Notes under the pieces: generated by a model
The model's input: the letters and a program-made list of their open reading frames with translations, nothing else
What the model was told of the DNA's origin: nothing
The model's database searches: none
Assembly: GCA_039707465.1 (NCBI GenBank)
Contig: CM077644.1
Span: 101,943,375-102,007,374, forward strand
DNA from: Rhabdophis nuchalis
Lineage: Eukaryota; Chordata; Lepidosauria; Squamata; Natricidae
Length of the DNA: 64,000 nt
Direction of reading: 5' to 3'
Translations under genes and position numbers: made by a program
In this document: positions 36,066-47,367 of the stretch, one piece after another
Position numbering within the stretch: the first letter of the stretch is position 1
Layout: every line of letters starts with the position of its first letter

Positions 36066-36850
36066 TTTTCATTTTATTTATTTCAATTTATATACCGCGC
36101 CTTCTCCATCAAAATGGACCCAGAGCGGTGCACAGGAATTTTAAACCAACAATAATAGAAATACAATAAATACAATAAATAGGTAAAAAGAATTAAATCA
36201 GAGCCTGTGCTAAAATTCCCCCTAAAAATCTAACATCCATTTACGTGTTTGGCAGAAGCTATATTACAAAAAGTCTAAACTATTAAGCAAGACCAGCTTG
36301 CTGAAAAAAGTATGTTTTAAGTGAACGGCGAAAGAGGGGAAGGTCCGTGATAGTGCGAAGTTCGGGGGGTAGGTCGTTCCAGAGGGCCGGCCCTGCCACA
36401 GAGAAGGCCCTACCCCTGGGCACCGCTAGCCGGCATTGACCGGCGGTTGGTACCCTCAGTAGGCCCTCTTTGTGGGAGCGTATCGGACGCAGGGAGGTAT
36501 GTGGCAGGAGACAGTCCCGCAGGTAGCTAGGCCCCGAGCCATGGAGCGATTTGAAGATGGTGACAAGCACCTTGAAGCGCACCCAGAAGGCCACTGGTAG
36601 CCAGTGCAGCTCGCGCAGGAGAGGTGTTATGTGGGAGTAACGAGAAGCTCCCAGAATCCCCCGCGCGGCCGCATTCTGAACCAACTGGAGCCTCCGGGTG
36701 CACTTCAAGGGGAGCCCCATGTAGAGAGCGTTACAATAGTCTAAGCGAGATGTCACGAGTGCTTGAGTGACAGTGCGGAGGGCGTCTCGGTCAAGAAAGG
36801 GACGCAACTGGCGTACCAGGTGAACCTGGTAGAATGCCCCCCTGGTCACT
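36066..36850 (-). mobile_element. L2-like LINE, 5'-truncated, open RT C-terminus
   Basis: The minus strand is open from about 36849 to 36283: GAFYQVHLVRQLRPFLDRDALRTVTQAL, LDYCNALYMGLPLKCTRRLQLVQNAAA, ITPLLRELHWLPVAF, SLRPIRSHKEGLLRVP, GPALWNDLPPELRTITDLPLFRRSLKTYFF. The 3' UTR is 36066-36282. The 5' truncation falls at almost the same element position as in the copy at 9035-9836. The target-site duplication is not obvious. Confidence 0.94.
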
Positions 36851-37260
36851 TCTACCAGCTCATTCCCCCTATGCCATATGGAATTAGTTCTCCCTTTGCT
36901 TCAAGAGCATTACAAGCTGGGGGGAGTGGGGGAGAAGGAACAATGATTTCATTTTCTTTCTTTGTCCTGTAGAAGAATGGCATGATTTGGAAAGGTGATG
37001 GTTGCTTCAGAAGCTGCACCTGTCCTAGAGGTTGAAACGTCCCTGTGCTGCACTAAATCATATGCTGAGGCATGCTATATCTATCCAGCCACTAATTCTG
37101 GAGCTACAGCAGTTTGGAAAGCCAGGGGAACAGGGAAAGGGAAGAGAAGAGTAATGGAAGCAAGACCAGGTGAGGGAAGGCCAGATATGTAACTAGAATT
37201 AAAAAAAAATATTTACTGCTGTAAATTTAAACACTGCTGAGGTAGTATTCAGCCCCTGAG
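36851..37260. other. Intergenic DNA, nothing recognised
   Basis: Short open frames exist on the + strand but no conserved protein was recognised. Confidence 0.4.
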
Positions 37261-37495
37261 GAGCCTTTACAATACAATACAATACAATAGCAGAGTTGGA
37301 AGGGACCTTGTAGGTCCTCTAGTCCAACCCCCTGTGTAGGCAGGAACCTTACACCATTTCAGACAAATGGCTATCCAACATCCTCTTAAAGACTTCCAGG
37401 GTTGGGGCATTCACAACCTCTGGAGGCAAGCTGTTCCACTGGTTAATTGTTCTGTCAGGAAATTTCTCCTTAGTTCTAAGTTGCTTTCTAAAATT
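37261..37495 (-). mobile_element. CR1 LINE 3' end
   Basis: (ACAAT)n at the left, then 'agcagagttggaagggacct', 'cagacaaatggctatccaac', 'aagctgttccactggttaat' and 'gtcaggaaatttctccttag'. This is the reverse-strand CR1 3' region with the TATTGTATTG-type terminal repeat, as at 10004-10190. Confidence 0.92.
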
Positions 37496-37793
37496 ATTTT
37501 CATTTTATTTTTACTTTAGAGGTAACCCACTCATCAAATCAAAATGGCTGAATTGAATGGGGATCTCCAACCATTCAGCATATTAAATAATATTGCTTGC
37601 AAACTATTAGAAGTGATGCATACTTACTCAGGAGCAGAATGTATATTGGCCTGTAATAGCATCCATGTCTTCATTAATTCATAACCAAGAAGGACTATAG
37701 CATGGTGCTTGCCCCAGAAATGCTAAAATATTTTATATAGGTATCTTTCTTAAGAACAATAGTTGATATGATTTCCAGTATTATTGGAATTAT
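37496..37793. other. Intergenic DNA, nothing recognised
   Basis: No recognised features between the CR1 3' end and the L1 target site. Confidence 0.4.
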
Positions 37794-37811
37794 TTGCATA
37801 TATGAAAAATA

Positions 37812-38524
37812 TTTTTTTTTAAAAGAATTTTTATTGGTTTAAAAACATTTATGGGGAAAAGGTAAAAGGGTACATAGAAAATTTTGGTAGCTCCCATGTT
37901 AGTAGTTAGAAATCCCTCCAGATCTTACAGTTTTACAATTTTAAAAATAACATAAAAAAGATAAGCATAAACAGAGTTCTTACTTTATATCAACCTTATG
38001 TTCAATCATCTCTTTCTTTGCCACTTTCTACTATATCAACAATTACAATAATATTTCAAATACAATTATTTTTGTGATCTGAGTCTTTTGGCTATTGCTT
38101 CCTCCTCTCTGCCCCCAGATGGAGTCATAGCCCCCACCCACTTTCCCATGTCTTGTACATTGCTGCCTTTCCCCCCCCCCCCCGCCTCCACTATCTTTGT
38201 CCTCTAGGAGAGAAGAATGTTTTTTTAATAAAGGCTTCAGCCTCATCCAATGTCTTAATTCTAATTCTGCTTCCCTCCCAGAAAATCAGCATTCCCTCTG
38301 GCAATAACCATCTAAACCAAATTCCTCTACTGTGTAGTTTTTTTGATAAGAAAGAATACTTCCTCCTTCTTTCTCTTATTTTTTTCGGGATTTGCTTTAG
38401 AATGGTAATTTCTTTATCTTGATATTTTAGAGGTCCCTCCCTTTGGGCCCCCAGCACCTCATCCCTCTTGGACCTCCTGAGAAATTTAACATGTACCTCT
38501 CTTGGAACATTATGGGTTCTAGCA
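37812..38524 (-). mobile_element. L1-type element without ORF2 (HAL1-like), 5'-truncated, copy 2
   Basis: The 18-bp duplication TTGCATATATGAAAAATA at 37794-37811 and 38525-38542 brackets it exactly. On the minus strand it begins within ORF1 (codons near 38457: LKYQDKEITILKQIPKKIRERRRKYSFLSKKL, then GIWFRWLLPEGMLIFWEG), reaches the ORF1 stop near 38066, and then has only about 250 bp of 3' UTR, ending 'aaaccaataaaaattctttt' and a poly-A run (37812-37820 on this strand as T). No ORF2 sequence lies between. A C12-14 homopolymer (about 38169-38182) causes a frameshift in ORF1. Confidence 0.9.
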
Positions 38525-38542
38525 TTGCATATATGAAAAATA

Positions 38543-40479
38543 ATTTATCTGTGAAGTGAGCTTTAAAAAATTATAGTTGATAAATGCCCTCACATTAGGC
38601 CATGAAATAAATGAATATAATTAATGCTGTGTATTTTCATATAAACTCTTGTCTTTCTTTGTCTAACTCTCCATGCTGTCAGTTATATAACTGCAAGTTA
38701 ATTTTCAGTATGGCAATTTATTTCCATTAAAAAAACTGGTTTATTAGATTTTTAATTTTAAAGCATTTGTTAAAAGTCTTATTCATTTATTTATTTTGAG
38801 TGTTTATTTGCTAGACGTGAAATTCTGACTTTGTGTAATTTCCTTCCTGTTTTATTTTTAGTATTTGAAAAATGTAAGCATTCAAATTAAGGCTGCCAAC
38901 TGTTAAAAATCTTCAGTATATTTTATGTGACCAATTTTTAATGATTGGTCAATCACACAATTAAAATATTGTGATATCCAAGCATATATATAATTAACAT
39001 TTTGGGAGTATATATGATTCTATAGAAACCTTATCTATGACTCCCTTTTTAAAGAAATTATTTTGAAACAATATGTATAGAAAATTAGAATTAGTGATTC
39101 AATTCACCAATCATCTGTGTGTATGCAAGTGCACAAAGATTTCCTTGAAGTGAGTAAAATGTGACCTTCTCTTGACCAACTTCAATTCATGCCTAAAAGT
39201 GCTACTTGAGAGTGACAAGTATTTTTATTATGCTCACAAAAACATTGTTCAAAGAAACTATAGGGCTCTTCGAAAGTAGCTTCTGGTGCAATGGAAGGAG
39301 CTCTGGTCACAATCACCAAAAGAGTAACATGTGCAAAGGATATTGTAAATGGATTAAAGAACAGGTGAAGTTACGAACACTAAAAGTTTTAACAAGAGAG
39401 AATTGAAATTAAAAATATGGATGTGATTTCTAATATATGTACTGATATTTTCAGTCAACAATCAAATCCAAATGCCTATTTGGAAGGCAGAACTCAGAAA
39501 ATGGTGATGTCAGATTATTTTCCTATCCTATAAAATGTAATCTGTAGGGTACCTAAAATACTGCTTCATCGTATCACAATTTATCAATATTCTGCTGTTT
39601 CCTCTATTGGTATCTCTCTTCATTATATTTCTGGAAAAATAAGTAGTGTAGGTGATCTTGAAAGAGAATGATTTAAAGTCACCTTGTGGGTTTTCATAAC
39701 AAAGTGGAATTTGAGTTTTTTGAATCCTAATCCAGTCCTAATCCAATCTTTTAGTCACTATCTTGACTGCTTTTAGCATTCTCTCACTGTAGATATAGCC
39801 CTAGGAATATCAGCAAATTTGCTTTACTTTATGAAACTTCTGGAGATTATCCAAAGATTTGGTTTGAGATAATCTCAGAAGCAAGCACTGCATGACTTTC
39901 CTTCTCCTTCCTATAATTCAATTTCAAGAGACGATAATAGTTATATATCTGCCTTAGGAAGCAGTACATGGATGTGGTTAACAAACTGAAATTTATTCTA
40001 GATTAGATGGAAATACTTCTAAAGAACTTTAAGGATCTATTCCCTCAAGGTAAATCTGATCAGGAAACAGAAATTGCAAGGATTACAACAATGTTACTTT
40101 ATTGTGGTAAAACCTGCCTGAGTTATAACCAACTCAAGCAGGTTTTACCAAGGTAGATTATTCTTAATTTCATTCTCATGCCTTTTTTAGGACTAAGTTT
40201 TTCTTCCATTTTTGTACCTACATTAAGCTTATCTCCTCATTCCTTCAAAGATATTTTTGCGTGTTCAGTCTTCTTAATCTATCATTACCTATATGGTTAT
40301 TGTGTCTTCAGCTGAATATTTGTACAATCAGCAGGCCTCAAAGTTTTTTAGATTTCTCATAGCCTCTCCTGTTACCAATGTTGGTAAATTAAAATTAAAC
40401 TAATGATTTTAAGATTGGATTAGATGAAGAGAGGGAAGTAGAAGAAAATTAAGATGGGTAAGGTTTAGGAAAAGTGTTT
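38543..40479. other. Intergenic DNA, no gene recognised
   Basis: Unique-looking AT-rich sequence. A 20-bp inverted pair ('aaacctgcctgagttataac' region against 'caactcaagcaggttttacc') at about 40109-40151 forms a small stem. Confidence 0.4.
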
Positions 40480-40494
40480 TTTTTTAGAATTCTT

Positions 40495-40790
40495 TTTTTT
40501 TATTTTTAAAATAAATTTTATTTACAAACATATAAAATACATATAAAATACACTCACACAAAACTTAGACATACACTACATTTACACCATACAATACGAA
40601 CAGGAACTTCCTGTTCTTTCTAATAGCAATTGTTAATCGAAGCCGCTCATCTTATATTGTTTCCCCTTCTGTTATATTTCATTTGGATTTCACCATTCTA
40701 AAACCTCTTATTTTACTCATAACTACTGTTTTTAAGTTTTGCTGTATTCCTTCATTAGTTCTTGTTTCTTTCCTCCATCCACCTATACCA
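40495..40790 (-). mobile_element. L1-type 3' end, 5'-truncated, with about 15-bp target-site duplication
   Basis: TTTTTTAGAATTCTT occurs at 40480-40494 and 40791-40805. The insert begins with a T run (reverse poly-A), and on the minus strand ends '...aaataaaatttattttaaa' plus A tail, as an L1-type 3' UTR does. No ORF is included, so the subfamily cannot be told; it differs from the HAL1-like 3' UTRs. Confidence 0.75.
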
Positions 40791-40805
40791 TTTTTTAGAA
40801 TTCTT

Positions 40806-41628
40806 ATTGTTTCTATTTTGTCCTACTTTTCCCTTGCTTGTGTGGTCCCTGGTACATTCTCCAAGGCTCGTTTTTAGAATCTGAAAGAAGTTTGTGGCAC
40901 ACCACTTGTATACACTGGGAGAAAGCAACTTTGCTCTACTTTTCTTTAAGTTATCTTCAAACAGGATTATAGCAAAGCATTTTAGTTAAAGTTTTGTCTT
41001 TTCTCATTTCAATCCTTTGAATTATTCAGATCTTCCATATAAAATTAATGGTTTACTGGGACAGAGAGATGTTGTCATGGTTACTGTCCTTCCTGGCTAA
41101 CGTAATGTATTGTCTTCATTGATGGGAGAATAACTTAAGGATGCCGATTGGCTGATAAATAACCAATGACATATATTGTTCACAAAAGATCCACCTCTCC
41201 AGGGATCTACCAATGACTGTTCATAATGGTATCTGACCAATAAACATGAAAAATGGTGGGGAATATACAATATAGTCCTGCCCTGACTGAAGCAGAGATC
41301 AACCAATTATTTTCTAGTGTGGGAAAATCCAGCAAAAAAGTATTTATATATAAAATTGTGGGGAGGAAACTAAGATAAGAATTAGTAAATAATCTAGGAC
41401 TATTGAGGTTATTAGTATAATCTGATGTTGAAGTTCAGGACAAATAATGAAAGTGCATTTGACAACAATTTAAAGCTTCTATTTGTATAACATTTGTTCA
41501 GTATTTATAGTTTTAAGTATTGAACTCAGTCATATGCTAATTCCCTTATATTGCTAATTACTTCTAAGACCCTACTAAAATCTGGATTTATAGATTAAAT
41601 TGGCTTTGGGCCAAGTATTGTATTACTT
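40806..41628. other. Intergenic DNA, no gene recognised
   Basis: No recognised exon or repeat. Confidence 0.4.
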
Positions 41629-41636
41629 GACTGCAA

Positions 41637-42077
41637 CAGGGGTGGATTCCTGCCAGTTCTAGCCTCTTCTACAGTGCCGTTCAGAACCGGTTCCAGCTCC
41701 CTCCCCCCACCTGTCTGTACGTCATCATGGTAAAGAACGAGAGGAGGAATTCTGGGAGTTGAAATCCACAAGTCTTAAAGCTGTCAAGTTTGAACACCCC
41801 TGGGGGTTTTTTCCTAAAGGGTTAGGGGTGCAAGGGTCTTGTAAATTGACAGCTTTAAGACTTGTGTGCTTCAAATACCAGAGTTCGTGAGGCAACATTT
41901 TGGTTGCTAAGCAAGAGTGTTGTTAAGTGAGTTTCACCATATTTTACAAGTTGGCCATGCCCATCCAGTTACATGACTGCCAAGCCACCCCCACCCGGTC
42001 ACATGGTTGGCAAGCCACTCCTACAAAGCAGGCTACACCTACAGAAGGGTTTCTAAAAATGTTGAAACCCATCACTG
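41637..42077. mobile_element. hAT-type element carrying a second, nested hairpin element
   Basis: Starts 'caggggtggattcctgcc' and ends 'tgaaacccatcactg'. Flanking 8-mers GACTGCAA (41629-41636) and GACTGAAA (42078-42085) differ by one base. The right half ('gttaagtgagtttcaccata', 'ccacccggtcacatggttgg') matches 29313-29874 in reverse. Inside, at about 41745-41895, lies a decayed hairpin of the 'ttctgggagttgaaatccac' family. One element therefore appears to have landed in the other. Confidence 0.78.
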
Positions 42078-42085
42078 GACTGAAA

Positions 42086-43170
42086 CCACTACCTCATAAA
42101 TTGAGAACATTATGGGTTACCAACCAGCTTTGTGCAATTTTTGGTTCTTATTCTATTTTAAAACCTTTTTTTCCATGATAGTTCTTTTTTTTGTCATCCT
42201 TGATTGTGTGATCTTATGATAGCGACTGCAGCATGAAAATACTTTGAGGTATTCTATTACTGCTAGTGGTGCCAGTCACAGTGCCACTTTGGCAACCTTC
42301 TTCCCAATCTTTACTTTTTATTTTGAGCTGTAGGAATAGCTCTGTGAAAGGAAAAGAAAGATATGTCTTCCATTAGTTGGTTGTTGCCAACCAGGCTAAA
42401 TATCAGCTGCTGTTGTTTTTCAATCTATTTTTCTTTGTGTACCTACAGAGATTATGGTTAATTGTGCATGTTCTTTTAATGTGTATGCAAAAATGATCTT
42501 ATAGAAATGGGGGTCATTTATCCTGAACACACATATTTGAAATAATGCTTCTGTTATATAAGTTTAAGTAGATCACACTGTTTAATCAACAGACTTGGGC
42601 CAATGTGCTCTCTTTCAAAAACTTTCCTTACCTTCTTTCTATCCCCCTGTCTTTTTCCTTGGTTGAGAAGCATTCTTTTACACAAGAATCAATTGTCTCA
42701 CCAATCTATCAGATCATATTTGCACCATCCTATTCACATTTGCATCATCATCCCATCCATATTTGCATCATCAACTTCTATTCAGTGCATAAGAAAATGT
42801 ATTAATTGACGACAAATTTAAGGCATTGTCAAAAGTATCCAAGGTATATTGCTTAAGCCCATAGGAAGAATAGTTACTGCAAATTGTCAGAGATGAAGTG
42901 TCAGTATTATATTGCTCAAACCTGTAGGGTAACATATTGATTTTTCTTTTTAGTTTGTAAACATGGAAACCATTTAAGATCACTGCAAGGTACACTAAAT
43001 TTGACACTAAAGATTCTGTCTTGGAGTTTCAACTGCAATGTTCATGAATCAGAAACATTGGGAAGCTGCTAGTCTATAGTACTCCTAAAATATAGTAATT
43101 TAAAACCATATCACATCATCCATTACTTTTAACAGTTCTAGATGTTTCAAGTCATTCATAATGCAATTTA
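42086..43170. other. Intergenic DNA, no gene recognised
   Basis: Contains a short run of 'catttgcatcatc'-type imperfect repeats at about 42716-42775. No gene recognised. Confidence 0.4.
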
Positions 43171-43520
43171 ACCTAGCTCTGTGATGGCAAACCTATGACA
43201 CACGTGCCACAGATGGCACGTAAAGCCATTTGTCAGGGCACTCGAGGCGTTGCCCTGTCAGCTGGCCAGTGCGCATGCGTGCGCTGGCCAGCTGATTTCG
43301 GCCTTTTGATGCCATTTTTTGCCCTCCAGAGGCTTCAAGGAAGCCTCTGGAGCACGAAAAACCAGCCCTATGGACAAACTGGAAGCTTGGGAACATATTT
43401 CCGGTTTGCTTGTAGAGCCAGTTTTAACCCTCCGGAGCCTTCAGGGAAGCCTCTGAAAGGTCCCTGAAGGCTCCGGAGGACGAAAAACAGCCCTAGAAGC
43501 AAACCAGAAATCTGTTCCTG

Positions 43521-45486
43521 GACTTCCTGTTCCTGTTCCCGGCGGCGATGGACGAACCTTGGGGTTCGTCTGCCGTTTTGTTCTTTTTTCTGCCCCTAAC
43601 GGGGCGGGGTACCCCTTTTTTTTTGGGTCCCTCTGTAAAACTGGCTTGCCTGGGCTGGTTTATCCTGGCGGCGGCTGGGAAACGGCTCTTGTCTTCGGTT
43701 TAGGTGAGAGAAGACATGCTGCGGGGGGTTTCCCTTCGCCAATGGAGGACGGCAACGTACGATGAATTTGGAGAGAGCTGAGTGTTCGGGTCGGAAGGCT
43801 TGCCGGGGCTTTGGCGGTGAGGTGGAGAGTGAGTGATTTTAATCTTATTTGTGCTGGCAGCCTGGACTGAAAGAACGTGGAGGGGGGTGTTTGTTTGTTA
43901 ACCCCCCCCCTCGGATTTAAAGCGGCGCTTAGAAATGGCTCCTCGTTGCGAGGAAGCGGACATTTCGCATCCGGATTGCTTTGAAGCAAGTGAAAGTGAT
44001 TTGCGGCTTGTTTCTATACGATGTATCTAAGTCCGGCTGGCTTGAAACAATTTTTCTTTTGCTACTTTCTCCTGCTGGCTCTCAGACTGGGTGGTGGAAG
44101 ATGGCTGCCCTTTGTTCCTGAATGACTATTTTTACTTATGGAAAATTGCCAACATCTCTTTGTGATTTGGATTCCCTCTCTCTACTAATGAAGAAATTTC
44201 TGGATTAATTGATTCCTTCCCTGGAGTACCTTCTCTGCTATAATTATTGACTATGAAAAGTGTTTCTCTTCTGGGTCCTATAACTCTTTACAACTTTGAT
44301 TTGAACTGTTTTCTCCTGATCTGCTCCAGCGGCCCCACCCAAAAAACGCCATCTTAGTGGCACTGACTTTAACAGCTTACCATGGCATCAAAATCAGAAT
44401 TGGCAGGTTTGGAACAAAGAATGACATTAATGGAATCAGTGTTACAAGCTTTGGTGCAGGAAATTAAAGCTTTGAGAGAAGATAATAGCAGCTTCAAGAA
44501 GGAACTTTTGGAAACATGGAAACAAGTGCTGGAGAACACACAGAAGACTGAGGAGCTGGAAGGGGGGCTGGCTGGGGCAAAGGGAGAACTTAAAAATGTT
44601 AACATTGAGGTTGGAGAACTGAATGGGCATATGTCTAGGATGGATTTTGAAAGGATGTCATATTTTTTAAGATTTCAGAACATTTCTGAAGAATCTGGTG
44701 AATGTCTTCCTGAACTCATGAGTACAATTTTAGCAGACTATTTACATAAACCTAAAGATGAGATCAGGGGGGACATTGACCTAGTCTACAGAATAAATTC
44801 GACATATGCCAGGATAAATGAAGTACCCAGAGAGATACATGTGAAATTTGTTAGAAGGTCAACCAGAGAGGGAATTTTGAAGGCGCAGAGAGGGGGGCCC
44901 CTACTTTACCAACAAAAGGAAGTCGCCATCTTGAAGCAGATCCCAAAAAAGATTAGAGAGATGAGAAGGAGGTATTCCTTCTTATCCAAAAAATTGTTTG
45001 ACCACGGGATTTAGTTTAAGTGGGCGATGCCGGAAGGGATGTTGGTGTTCTGGGAAGGAGGGAGAGTTAGGATTAAAACAGTTGTTGAGGCGGAAGCCTT
45101 TCTTAAAAAACATTCCTCTGTCCTGGGGGAAGATTCAGAGGGGGCAGGGGGGGCCACGGCCCCGCCCGCTGGGGGCCAGGAAGGAGAAAAAGAAGATACA
45201 ATTGCCAAGAGACTTAGATCAAAAAAATAACTTTGCTTTTTTTATTAACATAGTATAACCTTTTTATCTGGATGTTTGTACACGACTGCCAGCATAGAAT
45301 TGAGAATTTAGGATGTATGCACTTATTTTCACCTCGTAGTATTTTTGAAAAATGTTTTTTTATTGTTTTATTATGAAGCCCTGGAAGGGCCAATGATCCC
45401 GACGCGAAAGTTCTCAAAATGTTTCTGTATCCCTTACCCTATCCTTTTGGAAAATTGTAAAAACCAATAAAACTTTTTCAATATAA
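43521..45486 (+). mobile_element. L1-type element without ORF2 (HAL1-like), near full length, copy 1
   Basis: Bracketed by AAATCTGTTCCTG at 43508-43520 and 45487-45499. Order: a GC-rich 5' UTR of about 860 bp (43521-44381), ORF1 (44382-45230), then a 3' UTR of about 250 bp ending 'aaaccaataaaactttttca'. Between the ORF1 stop and the 3' end there is no room for, and no trace of, the 3-4 kb ORF2 (endonuclease and RT). A second insertion, 37812-38524, has the same ORF1-to-3'-UTR join, so this is unlikely to be a private deletion. Such elements, known in mammals as HAL1, must borrow the machinery of full L1 elements. Confidence 0.9.
44382..45230 (+). pseudogene. L1 ORF1p-like gene with one in-frame stop
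   Basis: In LINE-1 elements ORF1p is an RNA-binding, trimeric coiled-coil chaperone. Here the start ATG (44382, context accATGg) opens a frame with a predicted coiled coil (about residues 5-85, rich in Glu, Leu and Lys: LEQRMTLMESVLQALVQEIK). It continues to an RRM-like part (about 88-150, MSYFLRFQNISEESGE) and a C-terminal part (about 150-210, YRINSTYARINEVPREIHVKFVRR, ILKQIPKKIREMRRRYSFLSKKL). A TAG at 45012-45014 interrupts it; the frame continues (FKWAMPEGMLVFWEGGRVRIKT) to TAA at 45228-45230, about 282 codons in all. At the same place copy 2 has Trp, so the stop is a G-to-A change. With the stop it would give a truncated protein of 210 residues; otherwise it is close to the usual ORF1p size. 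Confidence 0.88.
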
Positions 45487-45949
45487 AAATCTGTTCCTGT
45501 TCCAGTTTACCCATAGGAGCAGTTTTCCGTGCTCTGGAGGCTTTAAGGAAGCTCCTGAAGCCTCCGGAGGGGCAGGGGAGGCTGTTTTCGTTCTCCCCAG
45601 GCTGCTATAAAGCCTCTGGAGTCTGGGGAAGGCAAAAAAAGCATGCCAAAAATGGGAGGGACCACTGGTTGTGCACACATATGTGCTGGGATCATGCGCA
45701 AAGCATTATGGATATAGCACACGCGTGCACAACCCGTGTTCCCCTCTGCTTTTAGCACGCGAGCCAACAAAGGTTCGCCATCACTGACCTAGCTCATATC
45801 ATATACCAGCTAATTAGGAAATCATGCTGATGAACCTAAAGCATGCACCAATGTGGAAACATTGAGAGGATGCATTAATCACCATTCTAATATACCTGAT
45901 CCTGAAGTACCCAACTGCAAAATGTAAAAAAAAACCCAGTGTTTTTCAA

Positions 45950-46070
45950 CCTCTTAAAATTGCTACTTTAAGATGTGTGAACGTCAATTCTCAAAATTCC
46001 TCAGTCAAGGTGAGGAATTCTGAGAGTTGAAGTCCAAGTATATTAAAGTTTCCTGAGGTTCAGAAACATT
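45950..46070. mobile_element. Old hAT-type hairpin element
   Basis: 'cagtgtttttcaacctctta' on the left and 'gaggttcagaaacatt' on the right are imperfect inverse ends. The centre has 'attctgagagttgaagtcca', shared with the other hairpin elements. Target sites are no longer recognisable. Confidence 0.7.
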
Positions 46071-47367
46071 ACAATCAAATACCAAATCATAAGATAGTTA
46101 CTAAATTACTGGGGAAAGGCTGGAGCTCAATATCAGGGCTTCTACTTTCCTTAGGAATGGTCCTGGAATCCTGAACATATCTGTAGTGCTGGAAGCATCC
46201 TTATCTGAATCCTTGTGCAACCAAAGTCCTCCCAAGGTAGATAATACAAGATGAATCAGTGACACAGGCAATGTCCTCCGTAATGTGGATTTTATAAGTG
46301 AGTGTCTGTAATATCCTGAAAATCCTGCATCAAGTATAAGTAATTTTTGGTATAATTTATAAACATAAAGGAATATCTGTCATATTTAGGCTGGCATTTA
46401 TAACAGCCAACATACCTATCCTTGAACTAGCATAAATTCTTCGTTGAGAATTTTCCTACCAGTCAGAACTGGATGAGAAACCAAAAAAGAAACAAAGTCC
46501 AGTTGCTTTTTGTGGGGAAAAGCACTTTTGGGACAACCATGATCTGGATGATTAAGAATCTTCATTGACATTTCTTGATCTACTTTTGTGAAATTGTCAG
46601 AATTCACTGTTTTTCTCACACAAACAACTAGAATTATTTCTACAAGACAAAAATCCCTATCTTACAGAGTACTTGAAGCAGATCACTTTTGTAGACTCCT
46701 GCAGAATTCTACAAAATCAAAAAGAAGAATCTGAATTCTTGATATTGAAGTAATTTTCATACCTATAAAATTGTATGCAGGTTTTTGAATACATTTTACT
46801 AACTATTCCTTCTTTATCTGGGAACACTGTAGTGTTACATTTGTAGAAAATAATTTTTAAAAAGCAACAATATGGAAGATAGTCATGCAGTTTGTGACAA
46901 GGCCTTGAATCCATGACATTAAGTCAATTTTCACATATTTTCCAGACAATTGTATGGAAAAACCAAAAGTGATTCTTGCTATAAAAACAGTATACATTAT
47001 TTATATTACGTTTTGTTTAAAATTAAGGTGAATTTAGCATTGTTTTGCATAGTTTGAGGACTTAATTTTGAAAGTGCAGAAATTTCAGCAAACATTTAAA
47101 CAAATTTATGATAAATTCAACTCAGTTCTCTTTTGCACTTGTAAATATATGTTTCTTTAGTCTAAAAAAGTAGGTTCTCTGATTAAAGTATATTGTATTG
47201 CAATCCTGTTTGGTGAATGACACATTGGTTACAAATCTATTAGTCTTTAAAGCCTGACTAAGATTTGTTGATGTAAAAAATGAGCCAATTTGGTCTCAAT
47301 TTTTAGTTTTAAAACTACTGAAATATGTTTTAGGTAATAGTAAATACTGAGTGTTTTTCAAGCATAA
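46071..47367. other. Intergenic DNA, no gene recognised
   Basis: No exon or repeat was recognised in about 1.3 kb left of the palindrome. Confidence 0.4.

Larger units (their letters stand above)
43179..45786. mobile_element. hAT-type element split by an L1-type insertion
   Basis: Left end 'ctgtgatggcaaacctatga', right end 'aggttcgccatcactg' (inverse). ACCTAGCT is duplicated at 43171-43178 and 45787-45794. About 630 bp belongs to this element (43179-43520 and 45500-45786), with GC-rich 'gaagcctctggag' words and 'gtgcgcatgcgtgcgc'. The rest is the L1-type insert. No transposase was recognised. Confidence 0.92.

Noticed and set aside
40683..40877. Hydrophobic 64-codon open frame
   Set aside because: Starts inside the antisense L1 3' UTR and crosses the target-site duplication.
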